Source: Ralstonia pickettii
GTDB lineage: Bacteria; Pseudomonadota; Gammaproteobacteria; Burkholderiales; Burkholderiaceae
Assembly (NCBI RefSeq): GCF_016466415.2
Contig: NZ_CP066772.2
Coordinates: 1,178,001 to 1,242,000, forward strand
Direction: 5' to 3'
Length of the DNA: 64,000 nt
Shown here in pieces: positions 37,724 to 47,400 of the stretch. A model generated the notes under the pieces. The model was given only the letters and a program-made list of their open reading frames with translations, did not search any database and was not told the origin of the DNA. The position numbers were made by a program, and so were the translations under genes. The first letter of the stretch is position 1. Every line of letters begins with the position of its first letter.

Positions 37724-40576
37724 TCAAACAGAGAACGGATAGCGCTTTTTGGTCGAAAGCGGCGTCTGCGGAAACAACGGCAAGTCTCGATCTGTGCGAG
37801 TCGGCCTCTGAAACGTCCGCTGCGCCGCCTTATACGTAATCGCCCCAGCACACTCCACGGTGATATTCCCACCTTCCAGCGTGATCGACGCCCCGCCCGC
37901 CGTGGCGATGCGGATGCGCTTGGCGGCGGCAAAATCCACATTCATATTGGCCGACACCAGCTTCAGGTCCTGCTTGGCCATCAGCTTGAGCACGTCGTGC
38001 TGGGCTTGCACGTCGATGTTGTCTTGCCCTGCGGTGAGCTGCAGGCCGATGTTGTTATCACCCGCCTTCGACAAACCGGCAGCCACGCCAATCGCCTGGC
38101 CGGCATGCATGCGCGCCTGTTTGCCGATGGCGAGGTTGGTGTCTTGGCCGCTGCCCAGCGCGATGCTTTCGCCGTTGGCGAGCTGCAGGTCTTGCCCCGC
38201 CACCATGACGAGGCCCGCGCGGCCCGCCAGGTGGGCAATGGCCTCGCTCTGATGCGGCACCTTGCCTTGCGTGACAGTGTTGCCGGCGCTGGCGTCTTGC
38301 TTGGCGGCGTCGAGCGCCTTGCCGTCGACCATGCCGGCCACCGCCTTGGCTTGCCTGGCCAGCGGAGCGTCGTCGTTCTTGGCGGTGTCGAGCGCGGCGG
38401 TCTGATGCGTGACCGCGCCTTGGCCGAGCGATGACGTCAATTCCTTGGCTTGCTTGATCAGCGCAATGCCGGCAGCGTTGTCGCCGGTGGGCACGGCTTT
38501 GCCGCTGCTGGCGTCGCGGTAGGTGGTCAGCAGCAGACCGGCTTGGCCGCGCACGGCGGCGTGGCCATCGGTGCGCAACTCGAAGCCCTGGCCGCGGAAA
38601 CTGCCGCGCCGGTTGTCTTGCTGATGGACGAGATGGCCGAGGTTGAGCTGGCTGAATTGCTGCGTGGTGGCGAGCTGCGTGCGCAGCTGTCCATCGCTGT
38701 CGTCAAAGACGAGTTGGTTGTAACCGCTGCCGCCGTGTTCCGCGCTCTTGAAGCCTGTGTGAGCAGCCGCGTTGCGGTGGCCTTCGGCCTCGGTGCCCAT
38801 GCCATGCCAGGCGGGGCTGTGGCCGCCAGCCAGGTTGCCTTGCGCACTCGCGGCGCTGTCGCTGCCTTGCTTGTAGAGGGCCGTGCTGTCGCTTTGGTCG
38901 GATGCGCCCTGCCCGCCCGGCGTTGGCGCGATGCCTGCCTCGCCCTGGCCGTTGTACAGCGAGCCGACCACGATGGGCTGGTCGATGTCGTCTTCGCTGA
39001 ACTTGACGAGCACTTCCTGCCCAATGCGCGGCAGCCATTGCCAGCCCATACCGGAACCGGCCTGCCGCTGCGCAACACGCACCCAGCGGCTGCTGCGGTC
39101 ATCCGCGCGCTCGCCTTGTTGCCACGGAAAGCGCACGCGGATTTCACCTGCGGGGCTGGCATGGTGCTCGCCGTCTCCGCCGGCTTGGGTCTGGCCGTCC
39201 GGGCCGACCACGATGGCGCTGTGCACGCCTTGCGCGGTGGGGGCGGCGTACAGCCGGCCGCAGTCCGGTTCTGTCACGGCGGGGCGCCAGGGCCGGCGTG
39301 CGTCGCTCGCGCGGAACAGGCCAGCGTAGCCGTGCGTCCGTGCGGCCTTGAGCAGATCGTCGGTCGGCGTGTTGCGCTCGACGGGGCCTTCTGCTTCCTG
39401 GAAACCAAAAACGCCCGGGCCGGATTCCGGCGCGCTGGGCGGCGTATCGAATTCCAGCGCGGCGTCGAGCCCGCCCAAACGCTGGCTGAGCGCATTGTGC
39501 GTATCGACGGTCAGGTTGTTGATGCCGCAGTGCTCGACCAGATCCATCAACAACGGATAGGCGCCTTCCACGTCCTGCGGCAGGTGCGGGCAATCCACCA
39601 CCTGGAGGCGTGTGCCGCTGCGCAACGTGCGGACCGTGCCACGCCCGGAAAACAGCAGCGCGCGAGCCTCCAGGCTTTCCATGACCTGCTCGGCAATGCG
39701 CTGGGCATTGGCGGAATCCGGTGCAAGCGATGGGCTGATCGACAGATACGCATCCGGGCTGCCCGCGCTGGTGGCGAAGCGGGCAGGCGCATGGGCTCGA
39801 GCGTTCTGCTTGCCTTCCGGGTCCCACGCGGCCACCGCGACGCCGCCTACCGTTGTGCGGCTGTGGCAGGCGAGTTGCTGGATGGCGTCGCGCTCTTCCA
39901 GGCTGTGTGCGCGGTGGAAACGGATACCGCCCGCCGATGCGGACTCCGCATCTTCCGGCAGCTGCGTGCTGTCGGCAAAAATCACCAGCGTGTGGCCGCC
40001 GTGCGCCTGGTCGTCTTCCACCGTGGTGAAGCCGAGCCCCGCTTCGGCCAGCAGGCGCGTGACGAAGTGGTAGTCGGTCTCGCGAAACTGGGCGATGTGC
40101 GCGCGTGTACCGAAATCGCTCATGCGTGCTTCGGCACCGGCCGCGTAGCGCCACGAGGCGTACGGCTCGTACGGCGACAGCATCTGCTCAATGATGTCCG
40201 CGAGCGGCCGGTTCTGGAACACCTGGCTGTGGCGCTGCTGCGTGGTCAGCCAGAACCACGGCACCACCGTCAAGCGATAGCGCGTGAGGCTGCCGTCCGC
40301 GCCGAGCTTCTCGGCCAGGCGAATCAAGCCCGAGCGCTTGGTCTGCGTGCCATCGGCCAGCGTCGTGACCAGCGTGACCCGCTGGCCCAGCAATGATTTC
40401 AGTGCGATGCGCGCATTGGCGCTCACGGCCACCACGCGCCACTCAAACAGCTCGGACAGCGCCTCGCGACCGAGCCAGGCTTCCACCGCAAGGTCCGCAA
40501 GCGGCCCTTCGCCTTCGAGCGTATAGAGGCGGCGCGTGGGTGCGAAGAGGTTCTGAAGAAGGGTCGTGGCGTCCAT
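37724..40576 (-). CDS. vgrG: VgrG spike protein of the type VI secretion system (first copy)
   Basis: A 950-residue VgrG. The N-terminal gp27-like part (about residues 15-400) shows GFTTVEDDQAHGGHTLVIFAD; the gp5-like OB part has EIRVRFPWQQGERADDRSS near residue 475 and WLPRIGQEVLVKFSEDDIDQ. A DUF2345 extension follows (GGSGYNQLVFDDSDGQLRTQ onwards to about residue 920), with a beta-helical needle and KTLITLEGGN-like repeats. The trimer forms the puncturing tip on the Hcp tube and carries effectors bound to its tail. The effector gene follows after 15 bases, so this spike probably delivers it. A PAAR tip gene is located at 42629 on the other strand. GGACAGCG precedes the ATG. Confidence 0.95.
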   Translation of the reverse strand: MDATTLLQNLFAPTRRLYTLEGEGPLADLAVEAWLGREALSELFEWRVVAVSANARIALKSLLGQRVTLVTTLADGTQTKRSGLIRLAEKLGADGSLTRYRLTVVPWFWLTTQQRHSQVFQNRPLADIIEQMLSPYEPYASWRYAAGAEARMSDFGTRAHIAQFRETDYHFVTRLLAEAGLGFTTVEDDQAHGGHTLVIFADSTQLPEDAESASAGGIRFHRAHSLEERDAIQQLACHSRTTVGGVAVAAWDPEGKQNARAHAPARFATSAGSPDAYLSISPSLAPDSANAQRIAEQVMESLEARALLFSGRGTVRTLRSGTRLQVVDCPHLPQDVEGAYPLLMDLVEHCGINNLTVDTHNALSQRLGGLDAALEFDTPPSAPESGPGVFGFQEAEGPVERNTPTDDLLKAARTHGYAGLFRASDARRPWRPAVTEPDCGRLYAAPTAQGVHSAIVVGPDGQTQAGGDGEHHASPAGEIRVRFPWQQGERADDRSSRWVRVAQRQAGSGMGWQWLPRIGQEVLVKFSEDDIDQPIVVGSLYNGQGEAGIAPTPGGQGASDQSDSTALYKQGSDSAASAQGNLAGGHSPAWHGMGTEAEGHRNAAAHTGFKSAEHGGSGYNQLVFDDSDGQLRTQLATTQQFSQLNLGHLVHQQDNRRGSFRGQGFELRTDGHAAVRGQAGLLLTTYRDASSGKAVPTGDNAAGIALIKQAKELTSSLGQGAVTHQTAALDTAKNDDAPLARQAKAVAGMVDGKALDAAKQDASAGNTVTQGKVPHQSEAIAHLAGRAGLVMVAGQDLQLANGESIALGSGQDTNLAIGKQARMHAGQAIGVAAGLSKAGDNNIGLQLTAGQDNIDVQAQHDVLKLMAKQDLKLVSANMNVDFAAAKRIRIATAGGASITLEGGNITVECAGAITYKAAQRTFQRPTRTDRDLPLFPQTPLSTKKRYPFSV

Positions 40577-40725
40577 TCGCTGTCCGGTGCTGCAACGCGT
40601 GGCGTATCACGGACGATTTTCGTGAGACCCGCGCGGGCATTTACGAGGCAGCGCAATGTCGAGCATCGCACTTGCCTCCGCTCAATTACCCGATTGTAAA
40701 AACGACCAACCGGATAGCCGGGCGG

Positions 40726-41484
40726 CTATTGCCCTTTGTAAGTGGGTGAATTGGCGGCCTTATTGGCAGCATTCTGTGGCGCAAGCAATGCGGCCAGCAG
40801 ATCGGCATCAGGATCATCGGGCGCCAAAGTGCCTTTTCGGTTCTTGGCGGTTTTGGCAGTGGATTGCGCCTTGGGCTTTGTTGGCTGCTGCAACGCCTTA
40901 AATGGTGTATTCGTCGATTTGGCGACCAGCTTGGCGGTTGCCGTCTTGCCTTCGTCGGTATTGGCCGGGGTGCCTGAGGACCTTGCCGCCAGGGTGTGCG
41001 TGGCCGGCGCCTCGGCATGCGCTTCCTTGGCGGGCACGCTTGCAACCGGCGCCTTGACGCTCTTCTCGGTGGCGTGGTCTTCGCCCGCCGGAACATTGAC
41101 GATGGTGGCTGCCTGCACTTCCGCCACGGGTTCGCTCGCGGAGGCAACAGGCGCCGCAGCGGCCGTCTGAGTAGCCTCCGCAGCCGCCGCTTGCGTGGCT
41201 GCGGCCGGTTGAGCGGCCGCTGGCGCAGCTTGCTCAGCCACCTGTGCGGGCGCAGGTTCGCCGCTTGGGTTCAGCATGATCCAGGCCCCGACACCGGCGG
41301 CCAGTACGACAACTGCCGCCGCAACGCCGTAGCGCCGCCCCGACTTTTTCGGTGCCTTGCCGTTGGCCGCAACGCGGCCCTCCAGGCTCGCCAGGATGCG
41401 CGTATGCCCGGCCTCATCGGTCTCGGATTCAGAATTGAAGAGCGTTGGGGGCCCTTCTTGTTTCAAATCGCCGTTATTACTCAT
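40726..41484 (-). CDS. Ala/Pro-rich single-span membrane protein
   Basis: A 252-residue protein starting MSNNGDLKQEGPPTLFNSES. A cytoplasmic part of about 47 residues with LASLEGRVAANG and a Lys/Arg stop-transfer patch is followed by one membrane helix (YGVAAAVVVLAAGVGAWIML) and a long Ala-, Pro- and Thr-rich periplasmic part with no recognisable fold, ending DDPDADLLAALLAPQNAAN. The composition resembles linker regions of envelope-spanning proteins. It lies 149 bases upstream of the vgrG start on the same strand and is divergent from the tssM operon, so it may assist secretion. Function unknown; the ATG at 41484 is preferred to a GTG one codon earlier. Confidence 0.7.
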   Translation of the reverse strand: MSNNGDLKQEGPPTLFNSESETDEAGHTRILASLEGRVAANGKAPKKSGRRYGVAAAVVVLAAGVGAWIMLNPSGEPAPAQVAEQAAPAAAQPAAATQAAAAEATQTAAAAPVASASEPVAEVQAATIVNVPAGEDHATEKSVKAPVASVPAKEAHAEAPATHTLAARSSGTPANTDEGKTATAKLVAKSTNTPFKALQQPTKPKAQSTAKTAKNRKGTLAPDDPDADLLAALLAPQNAANKAANSPTYKGQ

Positions 41485-41745
41485 CACGGGTCCAGAATTG
41501 AAATAGAATGCGCGGCGAACGTATGGATTACAAACAAGCGCCGATTCCGGTGGTGGCTGCTGATTCTAAGTCTGGCCTTGCCGAAAGACAAATGATTGGC
41601 GCAGATTGCAGTATTTTCTTTATCGTTCCTTAATATTTATGTGTAGCGGGCGCTGGATTATTACCGTTTATTAATAATTTAGCGTTGTAAATACAGATAT
41701 AAATCTGGATGAATTGACGTAGGCGCGCACGCTCCGCAGGTGAGT
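41485..41745. other. AT-rich divergent promoter region of the type VI genes
   Basis: About 260 bases between the leftward membrane protein gene and the rightward M15 peptidase gene. It is strikingly AT-rich from 41610 to 41715. TATAAA at 41699 and the small inverted repeat CAGAT-ATAA-ATCTG (41694-41707) are the best promoter-like features for the rightward operon. No sigma-54 element with correct spacing and no FNR box were found. Confidence 0.4.
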
Positions 41746-42603
41746 ATGGTTTTTCTCGCTCTTGTTCTCTACTTCGTTGCCATGGTGGTGGTGGCTGCCG
41801 TGCTGCTGCTGCCGTCGGTACGGCAGCGCTGCGCGGCGTTGCTGCGTGCGCAGTGGCAGCGCGTGAGCACAGGGGCGGCGGTGGTGGGCGCGCGCTCCGC
41901 AGGGTCGTTGCGCGAGTCGGTAGACAACGCAACGTCGGGCGTATCGGCGTTCAAGCAGTTCGTGGTACGGCGGCGGATGCTGTTGCTCGGTGCGCTGGGT
42001 GTGCTGTCGGTGCCACCCATGCTGGCGCTGGCGCTGCGTGAGCAGCAGTCGTTCGAGTTCGATGATGACCAGGTGCGCGAGCCGGATCCGCACATCTCGG
42101 CGCTGCTCAATGGCGAACGGCTGATCCCGCCGCCGCCCTTGCCGCCCGAGGTGTTCACCACGCGTGAAGTCGAGCAGATCCGCCCGGCCATCCGCGATGC
42201 GAGCCGCGACTGGAACCTGCTCGATGCGGATTTCCGTCAGCGTCTGCTGCTGGTCTACAAGATCATGCGCGACGAACACGGTTACGAAATGGCGCTGCTC
42301 GAAGGCTACCGAAGCCCCGAGCGGCAAGTGAAGCTGGCGGCGATGGGCAGCAATGTCACGCAGGCCACGGCGTTCCAGAGCTATCACCAGTACGGCTTGG
42401 CGGCGGATAACGCGTTCTTCCGCGACGGCAAGCTGGTCATCAGCGAGAAAGACCCGTGGGCGATGCGCGGCTACGAACTGTACGGGCAGACGGCTGAGTC
42501 GGTCGGCCTCGTGTGGGGCGGCCGCTGGAAGATGATGGACCTGGGCCACGTCGAACTGCGCCGCAAGGGCGTGCTCGGCAAACAGCCCGCACCAAGGCAA
42601 TGA
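41746..42603 (+). CDS. M15-family peptidase, type VI-associated cell-wall hydrolase (TagX-like)
   Basis: A 285-residue membrane-bound peptidase. Two membrane helices come first (residues about 1-22 and 80-100), then a periplasmic domain with the M15 pattern: LLEGYRSPERQVKLAA, the zinc motif SYHQYGLAADNAF (His and Asp ligands), and GGRWKMMDLGHVEL, which supplies the catalytic Glu/last His region. Relatives are L-Ala-D-Glu or D,D-carboxypeptidases. In Acinetobacter the M15 protein TagX cuts peptidoglycan to let the secretion apparatus pass; the position directly before PAAR and tssM suggests the same role here. ATG at 41746 with AGG five bases upstream is preferred to GTG at 41740. Confidence 0.85.
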   Translation: MVFLALVLYFVAMVVVAAVLLLPSVRQRCAALLRAQWQRVSTGAAVVGARSAGSLRESVDNATSGVSAFKQFVVRRRMLLLGALGVLSVPPMLALALREQQSFEFDDDQVREPDPHISALLNGERLIPPPPLPPEVFTTREVEQIRPAIRDASRDWNLLDADFRQRLLLVYKIMRDEHGYEMALLEGYRSPERQVKLAAMGSNVTQATAFQSYHQYGLAADNAFFRDGKLVISEKDPWAMRGYELYGQTAESVGLVWGGRWKMMDLGHVELRRKGVLGKQPAPRQ

Positions 42604-42628
42604 CGATAGGACACATGGGGAGCATGCA

Positions 42629-42898
42629 ATGACACGGCCCTTCATCCTGCTGGGTGACAAGACGGACCACGGCGGCGTGGTGATCACCGCGTCGGGCAAC
42701 ACCAGCACCGGCGGCAAGGGCATCGCCTGCGTGGGCGACAAGGTGACGTGCCCGAAGAGGGGCCACGGCGGCACGACCGTGATCTTGACGGGCGACCCGA
42801 ACGTCATCATCGACGGCAAGCAGGCGGCGCGCCACGGCGACAAAACCGCCTGCGGCGCCACGCTCCTGTCCAGCCAGGGCAACACCGGCAGCATCTGA
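42629..42898 (+). CDS. PAAR-domain spike tip protein
   Basis: An 89-residue protein consisting of a single PAAR domain: MTRPFILLGDKTDHGGVVI, TGGKGIACVGDKVTCPKRGH, TTVILTGDPNVIIDGKQAAR and HGDKTACGATL. The repeated G-D-x motifs and the Cys/His residues that bind the stabilising zinc are present. Such proteins sit as a sharp cone on the VgrG trimer. There is no extension, so it serves as a tip rather than as an effector. GGGGAG lies upstream. It follows the M15 peptidase by 25 bases and precedes the unknown membrane protein by 11 bases. It may be shared by both VgrG proteins of the window. Confidence 0.93.
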   Translation: MTRPFILLGDKTDHGGVVITASGNTSTGGKGIACVGDKVTCPKRGHGGTTVILTGDPNVIIDGKQAARHGDKTACGATLLSSQGNTGSI

Positions 42899-42909
42899 AC
42901 GGGCACGAC

Positions 42910-44394
42910 ATGGTTGCAAGACTCTTCCGGTCCGGGCTGACGCTGCTGGCTGTCTTCGTGGTGGTGTGGATTGCCGTCATCGTGTGGTGGCAGTCCGCCA
43001 ACCGCATGCCCACCACCGCCGACATCCTGACCTACCTGCTGTTGCTGCCGGTCGGCATGATCGTCGGCTATTGGGTCATCAAGCGTGCGCTGGACGGCAT
43101 CCGCTCCAATGTGGTCGCGGGCCGCGAGCTGGCGGCGGCCACCCCGGCCGCAACAGGCACCGACGCCAAAACCGCCGACCCGCAAGACGCCACGCGCCAA
43201 TGGCGCGCCGTGCTGCTCGCCAGCGCCCTGCGTGCGCCGGCCGGCGGCGATGCCGCTTCAGTGGTCGAGGCCGTGCAAGCCAATACGCAACCCGGGTTGA
43301 CCGATGTGCAAGGCTTCGGCCAGCCGATCTTTGCCGCGCAAGTGGAAGGCATCGACATCGAAGACCTGCGTGCCGAACTGGCTGAGCAACATCCCGATGT
43401 CGACTGGCTGGATGAACGCCTGCGCGCCCTTTCGCTGGCGGGCCAGGTGGCCGAAGAACTCGCGGCACACGCCGTTGCGCACGCCCCGGAAACGACCGAG
43501 CCGGAAACCACGCGCCTGATCATCACCGCACTGCTCCCCCGCGAGTGGACGCCGCAGCATCAAGCCGCCGCTGATGGCTGGCTGCGCCGGCGCATCGCGT
43601 TGATCTGGCCGGCAGACCGTTTGACGCTGGAGCCCATCACCGCGAAGGGCGATGCCGATGCGCTGCTGTTGCTCGATCGCGCCACGCAAAGCGTCAACCG
43701 CGCCAGCGACGAGCGCGTGCTGCGCATGGTGGTGGTGGCGGATTCGCTGGTGGGCCCCAGCGCGGTCGAACAACTGATGCAGCACGAGCAGTTGTTCGAA
43801 GCCAATCGGCAGCATGGCCGCGTGCCGGGCGAAGCCGCTGCGGGCGTGCTGCTGTGCGCGCCGGCGATGGCGCAGAGCCTGCTGCCACCCGCGCTGGACG
43901 GCGACGCCGCGGCAACGGAGGCGTTCACGATCACGCGCGCCGGCGTGGCGCGGCTGGAATCGCCAACGCCCGATCGCGGTCAGCCGCAATTGCAGGCGCT
44001 GGGCGACGCCGTGGGCCACGTACTCGACACCTTGGCCGCCGCACCGGTCAAGGCCAAGCAGGACGCGGCACCCGCCGAGAAGGCCGAAACCGCGGAGGGC
44101 GATTCGCCTGCCGAACCCATCACCGTTGCCGGCGTCGTTTCAGACACCGGCATGCATCCCGTACGCACCGTCGAGGTGGCTCGCGTGTTTTCCGAACGTT
44201 TCCCCGCGCTGGACCTTGCCGCAGATCTGCTGCCCGTCGGCACGCCCTGCGGCTATGTGGGCGCTGCGGGGCCGCTGCTGTCGGTGGTGGTGGCGCACCA
44301 GTTGAGCCAGCAGACCGGCAAGCCGGTGCTGGCGATTACCGCCAACGACATCCAGCAGCGCGGCGCCATTGCGGTGGTGCCCAGCCTGACCTGA
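42910..44394 (+). CDS. Type VI cluster membrane protein of unknown function
   Basis: A 494-residue protein with two N-terminal membrane helices (residues about 6-26 and 38-58: LTLLAVFVVVWIAVIVWW and ILTYLLLLPVGMIVGYWV), then a large soluble part. Features visible are a Trp-rich start of the domain (TRQWRAVLLASALRAPAGG), a middle region with VLRMVVVADSLVG, and a Gly-rich ending (GTPCGYVGAAGPLLSVVVAH) that recalls thiolase-like folds. No family was recognised with certainty; a relation to DUF2875/Tla3-like proteins that help load type VI lipases is possible. It lies 11 bases behind the PAAR gene and 58 bases before tssM. The start at 42910 is chosen because the first helix begins directly after it. 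Confidence 0.7.
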   Translation: MVARLFRSGLTLLAVFVVVWIAVIVWWQSANRMPTTADILTYLLLLPVGMIVGYWVIKRALDGIRSNVVAGRELAAATPAATGTDAKTADPQDATRQWRAVLLASALRAPAGGDAASVVEAVQANTQPGLTDVQGFGQPIFAAQVEGIDIEDLRAELAEQHPDVDWLDERLRALSLAGQVAEELAAHAVAHAPETTEPETTRLIITALLPREWTPQHQAAADGWLRRRIALIWPADRLTLEPITAKGDADALLLLDRATQSVNRASDERVLRMVVVADSLVGPSAVEQLMQHEQLFEANRQHGRVPGEAAAGVLLCAPAMAQSLLPPALDGDAAATEAFTITRAGVARLESPTPDRGQPQLQALGDAVGHVLDTLAAAPVKAKQDAAPAEKAETAEGDSPAEPITVAGVVSDTGMHPVRTVEVARVFSERFPALDLAADLLPVGTPCGYVGAAGPLLSVVVAHQLSQQTGKPVLAITANDIQQRGAIAVVPSLT

Positions 44395-44452
44395 CCTTGT
44401 TCCAGATTTCGAGTTTGATTCCGATTCCGTCTGTTCCCGAGCCGAAGGCAAC

Positions 44453-47400
44453 ATGCAACGCTTCCTGAACTTCCTGACCAACTCACGCACGCTATCCATT
44501 CTTGGCGTGATCGTGCTGACCATCTTCCTGCTGCTGATGGCGCAGACCTTCGAGGTTGGCCTGGTCTGGGTCGGCATCGCGCTGGGTGTGCTGCTCGCCT
44601 TGTGGCTGCTGACGTATCTGTGGAAGCGCTGGCGTGCGCGTCAGGCCAGCAACAAGCTCGAAGGCGTGCTGGAACAGGCCACCGCCGACAAGACCGCCAC
44701 ACCAGACAAGCGCGAAGAAGTGGAAGCCCTGCGCGTGCGCTTGGCAGAAGCCGTCAAGACCATCAAACGCTCCAAGCTCGGGCAGATGTCGGGCAGCGCG
44801 GCGCTGTACGAGCTGCCCTGGTACATCGTGATCGGCAACCCGGCGGCGGGCAAAAGCACGGCCGTGCTCAATTCCGGCCTGCAGTTTCCGTTTGCCGACA
44901 AGGGCGGCGCGGTCATCCAGGGCATCGGCGGCACGCGTAACTGCGACTGGTTCTTCACCACCGAAGGCATCCTGCTCGACACGGCCGGCCGTTATTCGGT
45001 GCACGAAGAAGACCGCCGCGAGTGGCTCGGCTTTCTGGACCTGCTCAAGCGCTATCGCCCCAAGGCGCCCATCAACGGCATCGTCGTGACGGTGAGCGTG
45101 TCGGAACTCACGCAAAACCGCCCCGAATTCGCCATCAACCTGGCCAAGAACCTGCGCCAGCGCGTTCAGGAACTGACGGAACGCCTGGAAGTGTTTGCGC
45201 CGGTGTACGTGATGTTCACGAAGGCCGACCTGATCACCGGCTTTACCGAATTCTTTGGAGACAGCGAGAAGCAGGAGCGTGACCGCGTTTGGGGCGCCAC
45301 TCTGCCCTTCGAGCCGGATTCAAAGCCCGACGTGGCGGCCGTGTTCGACCAGCGCTTTGACGAGCTGTGCGACGGGCTGAAGGAGATCAGCGTTGCGCAA
45401 ATTGCGCTGCACCGGAACAACAAGCTCTCGCCGGGGCTGCTGAGCTTCCCGCTGGAGTTTGCGTCGATCAAGCCGACGCTGCGCGCGTTCCTGATGACGC
45501 TGTTCGATGAGAACCCGTTCCAGTACAAGCCGGTGTTCCGCGGCTTCTACTTCACCAGCGCGCTGCAGGAAGGTGCCACCAATAGCGTGTCGGCCGAGCG
45601 CATTGCGCGCCGCTTTGGCCTGTCGATGGACGGTGCCGCACGCCCGCGCGAGGTGTTCTCCAAGAACGGCTTCTTCCTTCGCGACCTGTTCTCGAAGGTG
45701 ATCTTTGCCGACAAGCAGACGGTGCGGCAATTCGCCAGCCCCGCCAAGACGCGCCTGCGCATCGCCACCTTCTTTGCGCTGGTGCTCGCGCTGGGTGTGA
45801 TGCTCGGCGGTTGGACGTGGTCGTACATGGGCAATCGCACCCTCACTGCCAACGTGCAGGCCGACCTCGACAAGATCGTGAAGATGCAGCAGAACCGGGT
45901 AGACCTCCAGGCTCGCCTGGAGGCACTCGACATCCTGCAAGACCGGATCGAGCAGCTCGACCGGTATCGCAACGACCACCCGCTGGCGCTGTCGCTCGGC
46001 CTGTACCAGGGCGACACGCTGCAGCACAAGCTGCTCGACGAGTACTACAACGGCCTGCGTCAGGTCATGCTCAAGCCCGTGGGGGGCGCGATCGAAACCT
46101 TCCTGGCAGAAGTCAACGCGCATCCGGATCAGTTAGCACCGATGGTGCGCCCGCCGGAAACCGGCGCTGTGATGACCACGTCCGTGACGACGGCCACCGC
46201 CACCGTGGGCGGTGCTTCGGGTGCCTCGGGTGCCGCGGCCAACGCGCCTGCCGCGCCAAACCAGGCCACGGCATCGACCGGTGCCAAGCGCTACACCGAC
46301 GCCTCCCCCACCAACGTGGAAGACGGCTACAACGCGCTCAAGACCTACCTGATGCTGTCGGACAAGCGCCACGTGGAAGTCGCGCACTTGACCGATCAGA
46401 TCACGCGATTCTGGCGCGGCTGGCTGGAAGACAACCGGCGCAACATGCCGCGCGAGCAGATGATCCGCTCGGCGGAGCGCAACCTGTCGTTCTTCCTGGC
46501 CCGCGTGAACGACGACAACTGGCCGCTGCTGGAAGGCAACCTCTCGCTGGTCGACCAGACGCGTGAGAACCTGCGCCGCGTGGTGCGCGGCATGCCCGCA
46601 CGCGAACGTGCGTACGCCGAGATCAAGGCCCGCGCCTCCACGCGCTACGCCCCGATGACGGTCGCACGCATCGTCGGCGATACCGGTGCCGGCCTGGTTG
46701 CGGGCAGCTACGCCGTGCCCGGCACGTTCACCAAGGAAGCGTGGCTGGGCTACGTGCAGCCCGCCATCAAGGAAGCGGCCAACAAGGAACTGCAGACCAA
46801 GGACTGGGTGCTGAACGTTGCCGCGCGCGACGACCTCACGCTGGAAGGCAGCCCCGAGCAGATCCAGAAGGCGCTGGTCACGATGTACAAGACCGAATAC
46901 GCGCGCGAATGGCAACGCTTCATGCAAGGCGTGGCGATCCAGGATTTCTCCAGCTTCGATCAGGCCGTCACCGGCATGAACTTGCTGGGCGATCCAACCA
47001 ACTCGCCGATCCGCAAGGTGCTCGACACCGCATACGAGCAGACGTCGTGGGACAACCCGTCGATGTTCAACGCCGGCCTGAAGCAGGCCAAGTCCGGCGT
47101 GCTGGGATGGTTCAAGCAGCTGTTTGCGCGCCAGACGCCGTCGCAGGTGAACGTCAACCTGGACGTGGGCGGCAATGCCGATGCCGGCGCTATTCCGATG
47201 GGCCCGGTGGGCAAGGAATTTTCGGGGCTGGCACGCGTGGTAGTCATGCGCGACGACAAGTCGCTGCTGCGCGGCTACATGGATTCACTCTCCAAGGTGC
47301 GCACGCGCTTCAACCAGATCAAGAATCAGGGCGACCCGGGGCCGGGTGCGCGCCAGCTGATGCAGCAGACACTGGACGGCAACGGGTCGGAACTGGCCGA

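Noticed and set aside
38450-40396. Open frame of 648 codons on the plus strand
   Set aside because: Antisense to the first vgrG; composition is that of a shadow frame.
41597-41610. Sigma-54-like element TGGCGCAGATTGCA before the type VI operon
   Set aside because: The GG and GC are separated by 8 bases instead of the required 10.
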